NCBI GenBank assembly: GCA_002354735.1
Contig: DEMD01000015.1
Coordinates: 209,304 to 273,303 of the forward strand
Direction: 5' to 3'
Length of the DNA stretch: 64,000 bases
Origin: Gammaproteobacteria bacterium UBA2679
Lineage (GTDB): Bacteria; Pseudomonadota; Gammaproteobacteria; Pseudomonadales; Oleiphilaceae
The notes beneath the pieces were generated by a model. It was given only the letters and a program-made list of their open reading frames with translations. It did not search any database and had not been told where the DNA came from. The position numbers and the translations under genes are program-made. The number at the start of each line of letters is the position of its first letter. Position 1 is the stretch's first letter. This document shows, piece by piece, positions 37,218 through 47,093 of this stretch.

Positions 37218-37813
37218 GCGTCGGTCGCCTTCTTGGTAAATCGCGCTTCGAGGGCTATCAAACGCGCCTCCACTCGATCGGCCTGCTTTCGCAGTTCAAG
37301 CGCATCATCGGCAAACAGTTCAAACTCACGCGGGTGGGGCAGGGTGGCGCGTTCGTCCTGCAAATAGGCTTGCACATCGCTACGAAACCGTTCGGCGGTG
37401 CTGTGTAGCCAGTCGAGCGCACCGCTCGCTGTACTGCCAAGAACCGAGGCTGTCTCAACCCCCACCGTATCGGCAACGAGCTGCGACCACTGAATATCCA
37501 GGTCCCTCCGGATCGATTCGAGCGCCTCCAGGAGCGCTGCATTACCTTCTATCCTCACGCCCTCACGCTGACCTTTCAGGGTTGCAAGCAGCTGCAGTGG
37601 CGTGCCCTTGAGCCAGACCATGTCCGGCAGCGGCGAAGCAGCAGCATCGCTCGCGCGCTGCAGCGGGTAACCTAGGCGTATGACTACTGGATTTGCTGGC
37701 GCTGCATCAACTTCGATGCCAAGCAGGCGGCCATCGAGCCTCCGCAGCGCCTCTGCGGAGGCAGCATCGTAGCTCAGTACGGCATTGACACGCTTGAGTA
37801 TGCTTTCGATCAT
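37214..37813 (-). CDS. ubiJ: Ubiquinone biosynthesis accessory protein UbiJ
   Basis: A 199-residue SCP2-domain protein that binds lipids and helps assemble the Ubi complex in the cytosol. The C-terminal half is charged coiled coil ([19 protein letters not shown]). It lies between ubiE and ubiB, the standard gene order. Confidence 0.92.
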   Translation of the reverse strand: MIESILKRVNAVLSYDAASAEALRRLDGRLLGIEVDAAPANPVVIRLGYPLQRASDAAASPLPDMVWLKGTPLQLLATLKGQREGVRIEGNAALLEALESIRRDLDIQWSQLVADTVGVETASVLGSTASGALDWLHSTAERFRSDVQAYLQDERATLPHPREFELFADDALELRKQADRVEARLIALEARFTKKATDA

Positions 37814-37826
37814 GAGCTACGCCAGC

Positions 37827-38576
37827 TCAGGCCTTGATGCCAGTGTGCAAGGCGACGATACCGTCACTGAGGTTGTAGTACTTACACAGGCTCAAGCCGG
37901 CGGTTTCAAGCATGCCGAGCATGGTGTCCTGATCTGGGTGCATACGAATGGATTCGGCCAGGTATTTGTAGCTTTCGCTGTCCTGCGCTACGAGCTTGCC
38001 CATCATGGGCAGGGCCTTGAAGGAATAGGCATCGTACATTTTCGCCAACAGCGGATTTTGCGGTTTGGAAAATTCGAGCACCAGTAGGCGACCGCCTGGT
38101 TTGAGCACGCGGCACATTTCGGCCAGAGCGGCATCCTTGTCAGTCACATTGCGCAGACCAAAAGCGATGCTCACGCAATCGAAACTATCCTCGGGAAACG
38201 GTAGCTTTTCCGCGTTGGCCTGAACATATTCGAGTGGCGCCGCATAGCCCTCGTTGAGCATGCGCGTGCGTCCGACTTCGAGCATGCTGGCATTGATGTC
38301 GGCCAGGACCACTCGGCCCTTGGGTCCAACGATGTCGGCGAACTTGCGGCTGAGATCGCCAGTGCCCCCGGCGATGTCGAGCACGGAATAGCCCTTGCGA
38401 ACACCACTCTTTGCGATGGTGAAGCGCTTCCACATTCGATGGACGCCGAACGACATGAGGTCGTTCATAGCGTCATAGCGTCTGGCAACCGAGTCGAACA
38501 CAGCGCCCACCTTGGCCTGTTTCTGTTCAACCGGAACCTGACTGAATCCGAAATGAGTATTGGTTTCCTGACTCAT
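37827..38576 (-). CDS. ubiE: Ubiquinone/menaquinone methyltransferase UbiE
   Basis: A 249-residue SAM-dependent C-methyltransferase. Motif I is [29 protein letters not shown] and [17 protein letters not shown] are UbiE signatures. It is the first gene of the minus-strand ubiE-ubiJ-ubiB-his-tat run. Confidence 0.97.
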   Translation of the reverse strand: MSQETNTHFGFSQVPVEQKQAKVGAVFDSVARRYDAMNDLMSFGVHRMWKRFTIAKSGVRKGYSVLDIAGGTGDLSRKFADIVGPKGRVVLADINASMLEVGRTRMLNEGYAAPLEYVQANAEKLPFPEDSFDCVSIAFGLRNVTDKDAALAEMCRVLKPGGRLLVLEFSKPQNPLLAKMYDAYSFKALPMMGKLVAQDSESYKYLAESIRMHPDQDTMLGMLETAGLSLCKYYNLSDGIVALHTGIKA

Positions 38577-38721
38577 GCGCGCTGCCTGTACTTCCTGTGG
38601 AGAAACATTTGCCGGCGGAGCACGTACTCAGAAATGAAACGCTCTGCCGGCGCGATCGCTTGTCGCTGCGAGCCCATTATCTTAACCTGATAGCCTTAAT
38701 ACGGCCATGGAAACCACAGAT

Positions 38722-39000
38722 ATGTCGAACATCAAAGTGTCACGTCAGCACAACCTGCCAATGGATGAAGCAAGATCGAAGGCAGAAGCGCTTGCCGAAG
38801 ACCTGGGGCGTGAATTCAATGTAAATTACGAGTGGAACGGCAATCAGCTGGATTTCAAGCGAAGTGGGGTGAAAGGCGACCTCAAGGTGAAGGAAGACAG
38901 TATCGATGTCGATCTTCACCTCGGCCTGCTCGCACGGCCATTCAAGTCAAGGATTGAGCAGGAACTGCACAAGCATCTCGACCACTTGGTCAGGGGCTAG
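38722..39000 (+). CDS. Polyhydroxyalkanoic-acid-system family protein
   Basis: A roughly 92-residue protein of the PHA granule-regulator family (IKVSRQHNLPMDEARSKAEAL at the start). The ATG at 38722 fits the family N-terminus; an ATG five codons upstream is possible. It lies beside ubiE, as PHA genes do in Pseudomonas. No PHA synthase is visible in the window; the neighbours suggest wax/lipid storage. Confidence 0.82.
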   Translation: MSNIKVSRQHNLPMDEARSKAEALAEDLGREFNVNYEWNGNQLDFKRSGVKGDLKVKEDSIDVDLHLGLLARPFKSRIEQELHKHLDHLVRG

Positions 39001-39006
39001 GCACTT

Positions 39007-39825
39007 TCAGAGCTTAAACGGTTTTTCCATGTGCCGAAGCGTTTCAGCGTCGTGACTGTACAGATGCTCGAGTAGTGCGCTTTCGCGATTTGAAACGATA
39101 TCGAGCAGCTCGGCGACACCGCCCATATTGCGAAACGCGGTAAAGCCTCTCATCAGAAAGCCGTGTAGCTCCGCCAGACCAGCCATTTCGGCAGCACCTT
39201 CACTGATCTGCAAGGCAAACAGGATGCTCCGGCTGGTCACGTAGCGCTCGAGCTCCAGACCGAGTGTTCGCGTGAGCTGTATCTGTCGCTGTCGCGCATC
39301 TTTGTTGTCACAGCGTCTGAAGGCTGCGGCATACTCGCCTTGCGATAGCCCGGCAATCCGGGCTGCGAGCCCGGTCTCTCTAGGCTCGCTGTCCGTGGTC
39401 GGCTTTATGAGCGCTGCGAAATCTTCGGCCAATGCATCGAGCAACCGATCATCCAGTTGCTGTGTCAGCATGTTCAGGTCGGTCAGATCCGCCATTACCC
39501 CTAACAGCTTCTGCGGTAGCAGCTTCACAATCTTCGGAAAGATCCGCTCCAGATCGGCATCCCGTTGCATCAGGTTCTTCGGGGCGTAGAGGTCGTTTAA
39601 CAGGAAGACCAATGCCTCATGGTATCTCGGCGACTCGATGAGATCCTTGTGAGTTTCTGTCAGCCGGGCCATCTGTACGGCCTGAAGCGCGGCCACGGCC
39701 TGCGTTCGGTCAGACTGCGGTGAGCGGTGCTCATGACGGTAGTGATGATAATCCAGCAGCGACTGCTGCAGACGCTGGGCCTCACCTGACTTGGGCTTTA
39801 CGCCCAGGAGCTTGTGTTTGGACAT
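39007..39825 (-). CDS. FFLEELY-motif protein
   Basis: A 272-residue, mostly helical cytosolic protein. FLLNDLYAPKNLMQRD is the FFLEELY-type motif, which names an uncharacterised family in proteobacteria; here the first residues are FLLNDLY. Its C-terminus repeats short helical segments (MGGVAELLDIVSNRES). It is transcribed with the alpha/beta hydrolase upstream. The function is unknown. Confidence 0.8.
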   Translation of the reverse strand: MSKHKLLGVKPKSGEAQRLQQSLLDYHHYRHEHRSPQSDRTQAVAALQAVQMARLTETHKDLIESPRYHEALVFLLNDLYAPKNLMQRDADLERIFPKIVKLLPQKLLGVMADLTDLNMLTQQLDDRLLDALAEDFAALIKPTTDSEPRETGLAARIAGLSQGEYAAAFRRCDNKDARQRQIQLTRTLGLELERYVTSRSILFALQISEGAAEMAGLAELHGFLMRGFTAFRNMGGVAELLDIVSNRESALLEHLYSHDAETLRHMEKPFKL

Positions 39826-39848
39826 GCCGATCGTTCTATTCCGTGTAT

Positions 39849-40808
39849 CTACTCCGCGACCCTGGCAAGAGCGGGCCGAATTGGCGTGGCGTGGACCAGT
39901 CTGGAAGGGAGTCTCGGGATCCATGATCCGCAGTCAAGTGTGATGAAATGACTGCTGGCATCGGTCTCCACGATGCTGATCGCATTGTGCGATTGCCTTG
40001 CACTTCTCAGCATGGCGGCGCGGTCGAGGACACGGTCTACCCGGGGAATCAGTATGGTGCCATTGGGCACATTGTCGTAGGCGGAGCAGTCACGACTCAT
40101 CATCCAGTCCCGCAAGTCCTCGATATTATGGACGAGCGTCATGTACTCCTTGATTGAAGTAAAAATATGCGGCATGAGCTGGCGTTTGCGGTTGGTCAGC
40201 GTACCGAAGAACGTCGGCGCATAGGATGCCGAAGGAGCGGAAGTGATAAGTCTGATCAGGAGCGGCCAGGTCGTATGATTCATTGGTCTTATGAGTCGGC
40301 GGACCAGCGGGTGCAGTCGGCCCTCCGGCAGCACAGGTGCTTCCAGTACAACTTCGACGTTTATGAAGAGGTCAGGGCGGAGACTCGCCGCTTCAATGAT
40401 GACGGCACAACCACGTGAGTGACCATGAATGCGAACGTGGGGCGCCGTCGGCAGGTTGGCAAGTGCCTGAATCAGAATGGCGGCATCATGCGAAATGGTA
40501 CCGGCCGGGGCATCGATATCGGTTTGCCAGTCGGCTGTCATGACCGTAGGTCCACTCACCGGCAGATGATAGCCGCTGCATGTCAGTAGGATCAGCTCGG
40601 TGTCGGCTGCCTGATAGGACTGGGTGTAATAGCAGAAGTTCTCGAGAAAACCGTGTACGCCAATGACGGTATGACGCGCCTCGGAGCTGTGATTCCGAAT
40701 GGCAACCGAACCTTCCCCTACCTGGTACACTCGGCCAGAGAACATTTCGGAGTAGGTAGGCGAAACAGGACGCAGCAGCCTGTTCTTCGATTCTGCGAGA
40801 CTACTCAT
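39849..40808 (-). CDS. Alpha/beta hydrolase
   Basis: A 319-residue hydrolase. The nucleophile elbow is GHSRG, the oxyanion region is GVHGFLENF and a C-terminal His (SSHFITLDCGSW) completes the triad. The ester or lipid substrate cannot be named. It lies between PHA- and wax-ester-type genes and is probably a lipid or polymer esterase. Coupled to the FFLEELY gene by a 23-bp gap. Confidence 0.83.
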   Translation of the reverse strand: MSSLAESKNRLLRPVSPTYSEMFSGRVYQVGEGSVAIRNHSSEARHTVIGVHGFLENFCYYTQSYQAADTELILLTCSGYHLPVSGPTVMTADWQTDIDAPAGTISHDAAILIQALANLPTAPHVRIHGHSRGCAVIIEAASLRPDLFINVEVVLEAPVLPEGRLHPLVRRLIRPMNHTTWPLLIRLITSAPSASYAPTFFGTLTNRKRQLMPHIFTSIKEYMTLVHNIEDLRDWMMSRDCSAYDNVPNGTILIPRVDRVLDRAAMLRSARQSHNAISIVETDASSHFITLDCGSWIPRLPSRLVHATPIRPALARVAE

Positions 40809-41031
40809 GCGCCTCCTTGGGCTTGTTATTGGCCTGTTGATGGCCTTGGGTGCTCGTACAATTACCTACGGATTTGTGATGGCGATCTCATAAAAGCGAT
40901 AAGCCATAGTGTAGTACGAACGACCGCTGATTTACGAACAATTCACATGCGCACTTTGACCTTTCTGACGCGATTGAACAATAACAGTACAATTGATTGC
41001 GCCGTGGTCGAATCTCTCGTTAGAGTACGCC

Positions 41032-42501
41032 ATGCTTAGCGACTTTCCGATTGATCCTGTAAGTGGTAGTGACGCCGCCTGGTTACGCCTGGACCGGCCC
41101 ACGAACCATATGATCATCACTGCCATGGCGATTACCGACGCCCTGGAGCCGACACGTTTTACCCAGCTGATTGAGCAGCGTTTCGCTCATCTTCGAAGGT
41201 TTTGCTGTCGGCCGGTACTTCACTCCGGCGTCTACCTGTGGGAACAGGTGGATACGGTCGATCTGTCAAAGCACATACGTCATGAGCGCCTGCCGCCAGA
41301 TGCCGGTAAATCTGAGCTCGAGCATTTTGTCAGTGCTCTGCAGAGTCAGCCGCTGTCGCCCGATCGTCCGCTCTGGGAATTTATCCTGCTCCAGGGGTAT
41401 GGGAGCCAGAGCGTCGCCATTATGAGAGTCCATCATTGCTATGCCGATGGGCTGGCGCTGATATCCATATTCGCCGCGCTGACAGATGGCGACCCTGACG
41501 GTCCCGCGGGAGGGTCAGGCGACTCTGAAGCTGGCAAGGTCAGTCATGGTGCTGCAAGTTCGCGCCGGCGGCGCACGGCCCAAAGTATCAAGGCCGGGCT
41601 TGAGGCGGTGAGCCACGGGGTAGAGCGGGTAACGCAGTTGAATTTCCGGCTGAGCCCGGAGAGCTATCATTGGCTCAAGGCAGAAACGCTTGAAGGCCGT
41701 GGACTGCAGTTGCTGAATTCTGCTGCCGAATTTGCTCGATTGGCAGCGCTGCCACGAGATCCTGAGACAGCCATGAGCCAGCCATTGGGGGAACGGAAGC
41801 GAGCCCTCTGGTCGGCGCGCTTGCCGCTGGATGACTTCAAGATGGTCGCCCGCCAGTACGGAGCAAGTGTCAACGATGTTCTGCTGTCTTGCGTGGCCGG
41901 CGGTCTTGGCAAGTATCTGGCCGATCGGCAAAGTGTCGAAGAGAGTCTCGAGCTGAGAGCTACAGTTCCGGTAAACCTCAGGCCAGCCACTCAGTCGCCT
42001 TCGTTAGCGGCTGCAAACGACGGATCTTCACAGCATCAGGCGGACGATGAGGACGACCTGCTGGGAAACCAGTTTGGAACGATATTCATTCCGCTGGCAG
42101 TCGGTCTGCGAAATAGGGTCGAACGTCTGTACAAGACGAAACACGATATGCGTGCGCTTAAAGGATCGGTACAGCCAATGCTGTCGCACATCGTCATCGG
42201 CGCGGCCGGCTTGCTGCCCACTGTCCTGCAGCAGCCACTGATGGACTCATTCAGTAACAAGACCAGCTTGGTGCTGTCCAACGTGCCGGGCTCGAAAGAG
42301 CCGCGCTTCATAGCCGGCAGCGCCGTCAACGAATTAATGTTCTGGGTTCCGCAGGGTGGCGAAACAGGGCTCGGAATCAGCCTCTTGAGTTACAATGGCT
42401 TCGTGCAGATCGGACTGTTGTGTGATCCGCAATGCGTCGATGTGCCGCAGCAACTGATGGACAGCATTTGTAGTGAGCTGGACGATTACCTCGCGGCTTG
42501 A
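41032..42501 (+). CDS. Wax-ester synthase/diacylglycerol acyltransferase (WS/DGAT)
   Basis: A 489-residue bifunctional acyltransferase. The catalytic HHxxxDG motif is HHCYADG; PLSPDRPLWEF and NDVLLSCVAGGL are family landmarks. It joins acyl-CoA to fatty alcohols or diacylglycerol, making storage lipid. The ATG at 41032 gives a typical length. A low-complexity Ser/Gly/Arg loop lies after the catalytic motif. Marine oil-using gammaproteobacteria often carry this gene. Confidence 0.93.
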   Translation: MLSDFPIDPVSGSDAAWLRLDRPTNHMIITAMAITDALEPTRFTQLIEQRFAHLRRFCCRPVLHSGVYLWEQVDTVDLSKHIRHERLPPDAGKSELEHFVSALQSQPLSPDRPLWEFILLQGYGSQSVAIMRVHHCYADGLALISIFAALTDGDPDGPAGGSGDSEAGKVSHGAASSRRRRTAQSIKAGLEAVSHGVERVTQLNFRLSPESYHWLKAETLEGRGLQLLNSAAEFARLAALPRDPETAMSQPLGERKRALWSARLPLDDFKMVARQYGASVNDVLLSCVAGGLGKYLADRQSVEESLELRATVPVNLRPATQSPSLAAANDGSSQHQADDEDDLLGNQFGTIFIPLAVGLRNRVERLYKTKHDMRALKGSVQPMLSHIVIGAAGLLPTVLQQPLMDSFSNKTSLVLSNVPGSKEPRFIAGSAVNELMFWVPQGGETGLGISLLSYNGFVQIGLLCDPQCVDVPQQLMDSICSELDDYLAA

Positions 42502-42623
42502 CCGTATATTGCCGATTCATTCAATTTTATTAGCGGCCAGTCCGGTTAAGATGGTCAAGGACCAGGGCATTTCGGCTCAGGCCGCCGCTGTACATGTAAG
42601 CCGACAACGCTGAGACAAGATTG

Positions 42624-44132
42624 ATGACAAGACCAGATTCGAACGCCCCCGGGTTTTCTACGCTTTCGAAAACGCATGCTGCCATGGGCTTCGTAAGGTG
42701 TCCGCTGCCTCTCGCAGCCGCAGCAATCGCCTTCCTGGGGCTCGGCGGCTGTAGTGAGCTGGAAAACGACCCTAAAAAGCCGTTCGTGAAGGGCGCGCCG
42801 AGCCTGGTTGCGGGTCAGTTCAATACCACCGAGTTTACGCTCGTGGACAATCGTGCGAGGTATATGCGAACGGGTATCAATGGCTCGTCCAGCGGCGGCC
42901 ATCAAGATTGGTTCTCCTATAATGAAGCCACCGAGGCTCATGGCTTTATCAGAGGCTTCACCTACCGTTTTACGCCTGAGCGCTGGCTGGGTGAGCGAGC
43001 AAACAAACGGCAGGTAGGTGACAGGACGCCCAATGGCGATATGATTCTGATGGCTGACCCAAGCACCAACAGCGTGTCACTTTCGCTGCGAGCGGCGCCG
43101 AACGGCACCACAACGGAGGCCTTTAACGCATTTCAGCCCGACCTCACGCTGGGGCCATATCGCTGCCTCGAATACAGTGTCGGCTACGACAAGAGTGGCG
43201 CAGCAATGGCGTTTCCGGATGTCTGGACCTCAGAGGCCACCTTCAATCCGGATGGCTCTGGTTCGTATATTTACCTGAACGACTCTGGGTTGGTCGAGCA
43301 GAACCGACCTCCGCGTCCCTTCAACTATATCAGGGGCTCTGCCGCGGTAGGTGGTATTGGTGCGCTACTGATTTCTGATGCCAGTGCCCGACAGGCCAAT
43401 CCACTGGAACCTACACAGCCTATCCTTTCGCCGGGTCCAAATCTCGACGAAAACCATTTCGCCGATATCATCGCAGATTCGTTCCGTATCGATTGTGGCG
43501 ATGAGTATCTCATCGATCCAGCGAACGACGCAGGTGAAGGTAACGGTCTCGAGCGTCGTGTCGAGACGCGGCCGCAGTATTGTAACGCGGCAGCCTTCGG
43601 CGCGGCCAACGTCGACGGAAGCGTGTTATTCGCCTCCAGACAGTTTTATGAAGCACTTGCCAACCGCCCTCGAGGTGTCGTCGAGACGATTTATTCGGCC
43701 CCTGGTGGCGGGCTACGGGCTATGCAGAGTCAGCAGATCTGCGTCCGGGTCTCGTCTGAAAAGAGCGATGCATCACTGGCCGGCGCCTGGTGGCAGGCCG
43801 AAACCTATGTCGACGACGGTGTCGCGGTGACTGCATTCGCTGAACTCATACTGAATGATCAGGGGATCGGTGAGAGCCGGCAGATAGACGTAGCGGGCAA
43901 TATAGCGCCAAGAACCGCCGAGGTTCAGTTCTTCGTGGATTCCAACGGGGTACTCAATTTTGGCGGAGGACTGGGTATCGTCAACGGCGAGGAAACCTTC
44001 TTCATCTATAACGCGTCGGACGACACTGGTAAAAAAGGGATTGGCTTTGCCATCCGGCAGAATTTGCCGCCAGAAGATTTAGCTGAAAGAATCGGTGACA
44101 CACCGGAAGATGAGTTGCTCGATGACCAGTGA
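42624..44132 (+). CDS. Unrecognised large lipoprotein
   Basis: A 502-residue exported protein. A hydrophobic signal ends in a lipobox-like LGLGGC. The mature protein is mainly beta, with repeated polar loops, and several cysteine-containing segments (YRCLEYSVGYD, RIDCGDEYL, QQICVRVSS) that could form disulfides. The tail is acidic. No family is recognised. It ends overlapping DUF2288 and follows WS/DGAT by about 120 bp. Confidence 0.7.
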   Translation: MTRPDSNAPGFSTLSKTHAAMGFVRCPLPLAAAAIAFLGLGGCSELENDPKKPFVKGAPSLVAGQFNTTEFTLVDNRARYMRTGINGSSSGGHQDWFSYNEATEAHGFIRGFTYRFTPERWLGERANKRQVGDRTPNGDMILMADPSTNSVSLSLRAAPNGTTTEAFNAFQPDLTLGPYRCLEYSVGYDKSGAAMAFPDVWTSEATFNPDGSGSYIYLNDSGLVEQNRPPRPFNYIRGSAAVGGIGALLISDASARQANPLEPTQPILSPGPNLDENHFADIIADSFRIDCGDEYLIDPANDAGEGNGLERRVETRPQYCNAAAFGAANVDGSVLFASRQFYEALANRPRGVVETIYSAPGGGLRAMQSQQICVRVSSEKSDASLAGAWWQAETYVDDGVAVTAFAELILNDQGIGESRQIDVAGNIAPRTAEVQFFVDSNGVLNFGGGLGIVNGEETFFIYNASDDTGKKGIGFAIRQNLPPEDLAERIGDTPEDELLDDQ

Positions 44133-44433
44133 CACTCAGGCACATCTCGCGAAGCTGCTGGAGCAGACAGCACTCATTCACTGGGACGAGCTTCAGGTCC
44201 ACTTTGCAAGGGGGGCTCTGATCCGTGTGGCGGACAATGTTGATCTTGTAGAAACAGCGCTCAGTATCGTCAAGAACGACACCGCTGCGGTTAAAGGACT
44301 TCAGGCACTCAAGCAACTGGACGCGCCGAATGATGATGACGCCAGAGCCTGGGCTGACCAGAATCCTGAGTTCTGGGCGCTCGTCATTGCCCCGTGGGTG
44401 CTTATTCAGGGGCCCATCCCGCCAAAGGAATGA
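44122..44433 (+). CDS. DUF2288 protein
   Basis: A 103-residue cytosolic protein of the DUF2288 family, with LLEQTALIHWDELQVHFARG and WVLIQGPIPPKE as recognisable parts. The ATG at 44122 overlaps the preceding stop. The function is unknown. Confidence 0.85.
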   Translation: MTSDTQAHLAKLLEQTALIHWDELQVHFARGALIRVADNVDLVETALSIVKNDTAAVKGLQALKQLDAPNDDDARAWADQNPEFWALVIAPWVLIQGPIPPKE

Positions 44434-44758
44434 AGCAGAACATCTTCGTTCCCTTTTCCCCGCCGACGATGCCGTCTGCTTGTAAATCTTTCACGCTACT
44501 CCAACCCGAAACTGCAAAATACTCCACAGTTTCGCCCCAAGCTCAGCTCGATAAAGCTGCCATTTAAGTTAAGTTCCTGATTTTAAATCCGATATTCAAG
44601 TTGGCCTGTTTATTGGATATATGTCCGTGTGTGTAAGCGAAGCAGGACCAGGCGCGAGTCTGTAAGCACGGATGCTATCCCACTTCCCCGACCTAGCAGT
44701 CGGTCCCACTGCGCCTTCATTTGGCGATTGCGACATTACATTGATAGCTACGGCAGAT
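44434..44758. other. Intergenic region without supported gene
   Basis: About 325 bp, locally AT-richer. No RNA gene or terminator with a clear T-run is visible. It probably holds the promoter of the two small stress-type genes that follow. Confidence 0.4.
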
Positions 44759-44992
44759 ATGGGGAATTGGATCGTGACCACAAAATATCAACAGGGCGCC
44801 ACTGTCGAATGGCGGTGGGGTCAGGGCAAGGGCGCTGGAAAAGTCAAAAGCAGTTTCGAAGAAACGGTAAGCAGGAAAATAGCTGGCAGCGAGATAACGC
44901 GGCATGGCAGCAAGGAAAATCCTGCCTACTATATCGAGACTGATGACGGCGAAAACGTATTGAAACTACATAGCGAGTTGGAGAAGCAGTGA
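44759..44992 (+). CDS. DUF2945 / Hva1-TUDOR-like small protein
   Basis: A roughly 77-residue protein. VEWRWGQGKGAGKV and ENPAYYIETDDGENVLKLHS match the DUF2945 (hypervirulence-associated TUDOR) fold. The ATG at 44759 gives the family length; an upstream in-frame ATG at 44672 would add an atypical segment. Such proteins are often stress-induced. The stop overlaps the next start. Confidence 0.75.
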   Translation: MGNWIVTTKYQQGATVEWRWGQGKGAGKVKSSFEETVSRKIAGSEITRHGSKENPAYYIETDDGENVLKLHSELEKQ

Positions 44993-45354
44993 TGGCAAAG
45001 ATGCTCTATAGCGTGGCAACGTGTGATGACGTAGCAGACAAAATCGTCAACAGTCTGACCGGTGTTGGAATTTCGCCCAACCAGATCACGCTGCTTCGGC
45101 GTCTAAAAGCCCATAAGGACTGCGCAAAGGTGAACTCATCATTTCGATGCGTCACTAGCGGTCATGATGATTACTTCCAGGCATCTGGCATGTCGGTCAA
45201 TGAGTCCAAGCCTTATCGCCAAGCGTTGGAAGAAGGCCGCATTGTGATCGCGTTGAGCTTCGGTATCAGTGGACAGGCCAGCGCACCGGTGATGGACCAG
45301 GGTTCAGCCAAGCCGAAGTCCAGCTACGGTGCACCGATGCTTCAGACCGCATGA
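44992..45354 (+). CDS. Small protein, possibly general-stress type
   Basis: A 120-residue protein without signal peptide. MAKMLYSVATCDDVADKIVNSL and the later GRIVIALSFGI resemble the alpha/beta modules of general-stress flavour proteins, but I cannot fix a family. It shares TGATG with the DUF2945 gene, so the two are one unit. Confidence 0.6.
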   Translation: MAKMLYSVATCDDVADKIVNSLTGVGISPNQITLLRRLKAHKDCAKVNSSFRCVTSGHDDYFQASGMSVNESKPYRQALEEGRIVIALSFGISGQASAPVMDQGSAKPKSSYGAPMLQTA

Positions 45355-45402
45355 GAGGACGGTCAGGCAGCAATTTGCTGTCGCGTCGTCCATCTGAAGC
45401 TG

Positions 45403-47034
45403 TCATGAGCTGCAGGAAAGTGCAGCAGCACCCGGGTAGCTTTGGGCCCAATCAGGTCGCTTCCCGTATACGTCAATAGCCGTGAGTCTCTTGTAGGGAG
45501 CACGGCTTGCACACATCAGGTCATCAAGCATCTTCGAATCGCCTTCATCAAGTGCCTCAAAGGCTCTCACTAATAAATAATTGCGAGGGATAAACACGGG
45601 GTTATTGGCGCATAGTGTTTCTATCCGATGCCTATCGCAAACCGCTTGCGGTCTATTCCTTACCTTCGCGTGATAGGCATGGAGTCGCTTGTAAGCAGCG
45701 AACCAATTTGACCATTGCCCTAAATCGTCATCCCCCAGCTTCTCATAGGCAACCGACGACAGGCGCTCACCTAAAGCTGCTTCCGCGCCAGTATCGAGCA
45801 ATGTGCCGTCCAGTACATCTTCATCTGCCAACATATTGAAAAATAGTGTAAAATCTATTTTCGATGTCTGCATCAGCCGGTCCAGATCTGTCGTAAGCGC
45901 AGTCGCATCCGAGCGTTCCAGCAGGTCACTGGCATCGTCGAAGCCAAGCTTGCCCAGTCGCGTGGTTTGTATCGCCTTCGCCAGGTATTGCTCAGCCGCC
46001 TCAATAGTTGACGTGAGGGCGCGAACGTCCTCAATCAATGGGTACAAGGCATTAGCGAAGCAGGCAAGATTCCAGCGGGCAATGCCCGGTTGATTGCCGA
46101 AACAGTAGCGCGCCTCCCGGTCAGAGGTATTCGGTGTGAAGACAGGATTGAAATCTTCCTGCCAGCCGAATGGTCCGTAATCGATGGTGAGGCCAAGGAT
46201 GGACATGTTATCTGTGTTCATGACGCCGTGAATAAAGCCCACTCGCATCCATGCCACGATCATATCCATCGTCAGGTGGCAGACGGCGGAGAACCACTGC
46301 AGGTAGGTCGCTTTGGTGTCGTGTGGATCCCTGGCGGCGTGAATCTCCGGGAAGTAGTGTCGAATAGTGAAGTCGGCGAGCTGCCTCAGGCGCTCCGTCT
46401 GCCGGCGGGCCGCAAAAATTTCGAAGTGACCGAAACGGATGAAGCTCGGCGCGGTCCTGCACACGATGGCGCCTGTTTCACTGCGCGGGTGGCCATCGTA
46501 AAACATGTCGCGGACGACCTCCGCACCGGTGGTGCAGAGCGACAATGCACGAGTGCCGGGCACGCCCAGATGATGCATGGCCTCACTGCAAACATACTCC
46601 CTGACTGAGGAGCGCAGCACAGCCCGGCCATCGGAACCGCGACTGAATGGGGTTCTTCCGCTACCCTTTAGCTGGAGCTCAATTCCTGCGGTTTCACCAA
46701 GCAGGATTGCTCTGCCATCGCCGAGCTGCCCGGCCCAGTGGCCAAACTGGTGTCCACCATACACGGTCGCGACAGGGTTCATGCCTGACAAGGATTCATT
46801 GCCGGTAAATATTTCCGCCAACTTCTGCCTCAGGTCTGCATCGTCGCCGAGCGAAGGTAGTCCCGCCTCTCTCGCCGCGTCGTCTGACCAGGCGATCAGG
46901 CGTGGCTGAGGCACCTTTTCCGGCAGGCAGGGTACGTAAAAAGCATCGGTGACCTGCTGGGGCTTGCGCATATCCAGCGTGGCGCCACCGAGTTCTTCGG
47001 TAAACCTGTTATGGAAGTGCGGGGTAGTCAGCAT
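45403..47034 (-). CDS. selO: Protein adenylyltransferase SelO (YdiU)
   Basis: A 543-residue SelO-family pseudokinase that AMPylates proteins using an inverted ATP. GGHQFGHWAGQLGDGRAILLGE and GFIHGVMNTDNMSILG are the family signatures. I use the ATG at 47034; it is divergent from the carboxylesterase. It protects against oxidative stress in E. coli. The C-terminal Cys-containing end is CSS here. Confidence 0.95.
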   Translation of the reverse strand: MLTTPHFHNRFTEELGGATLDMRKPQQVTDAFYVPCLPEKVPQPRLIAWSDDAAREAGLPSLGDDADLRQKLAEIFTGNESLSGMNPVATVYGGHQFGHWAGQLGDGRAILLGETAGIELQLKGSGRTPFSRGSDGRAVLRSSVREYVCSEAMHHLGVPGTRALSLCTTGAEVVRDMFYDGHPRSETGAIVCRTAPSFIRFGHFEIFAARRQTERLRQLADFTIRHYFPEIHAARDPHDTKATYLQWFSAVCHLTMDMIVAWMRVGFIHGVMNTDNMSILGLTIDYGPFGWQEDFNPVFTPNTSDREARYCFGNQPGIARWNLACFANALYPLIEDVRALTSTIEAAEQYLAKAIQTTRLGKLGFDDASDLLERSDATALTTDLDRLMQTSKIDFTLFFNMLADEDVLDGTLLDTGAEAALGERLSSVAYEKLGDDDLGQWSNWFAAYKRLHAYHAKVRNRPQAVCDRHRIETLCANNPVFIPRNYLLVRAFEALDEGDSKMLDDLMCASRAPYKRLTAIDVYGKRPDWAQSYPGAAALSCSS

Positions 47035-47093
47035 CGTGTGGTCTGCGCCTCGTTTGCTTCGTAAACAGAACATTGGTCTTATAAGGATTGAAC

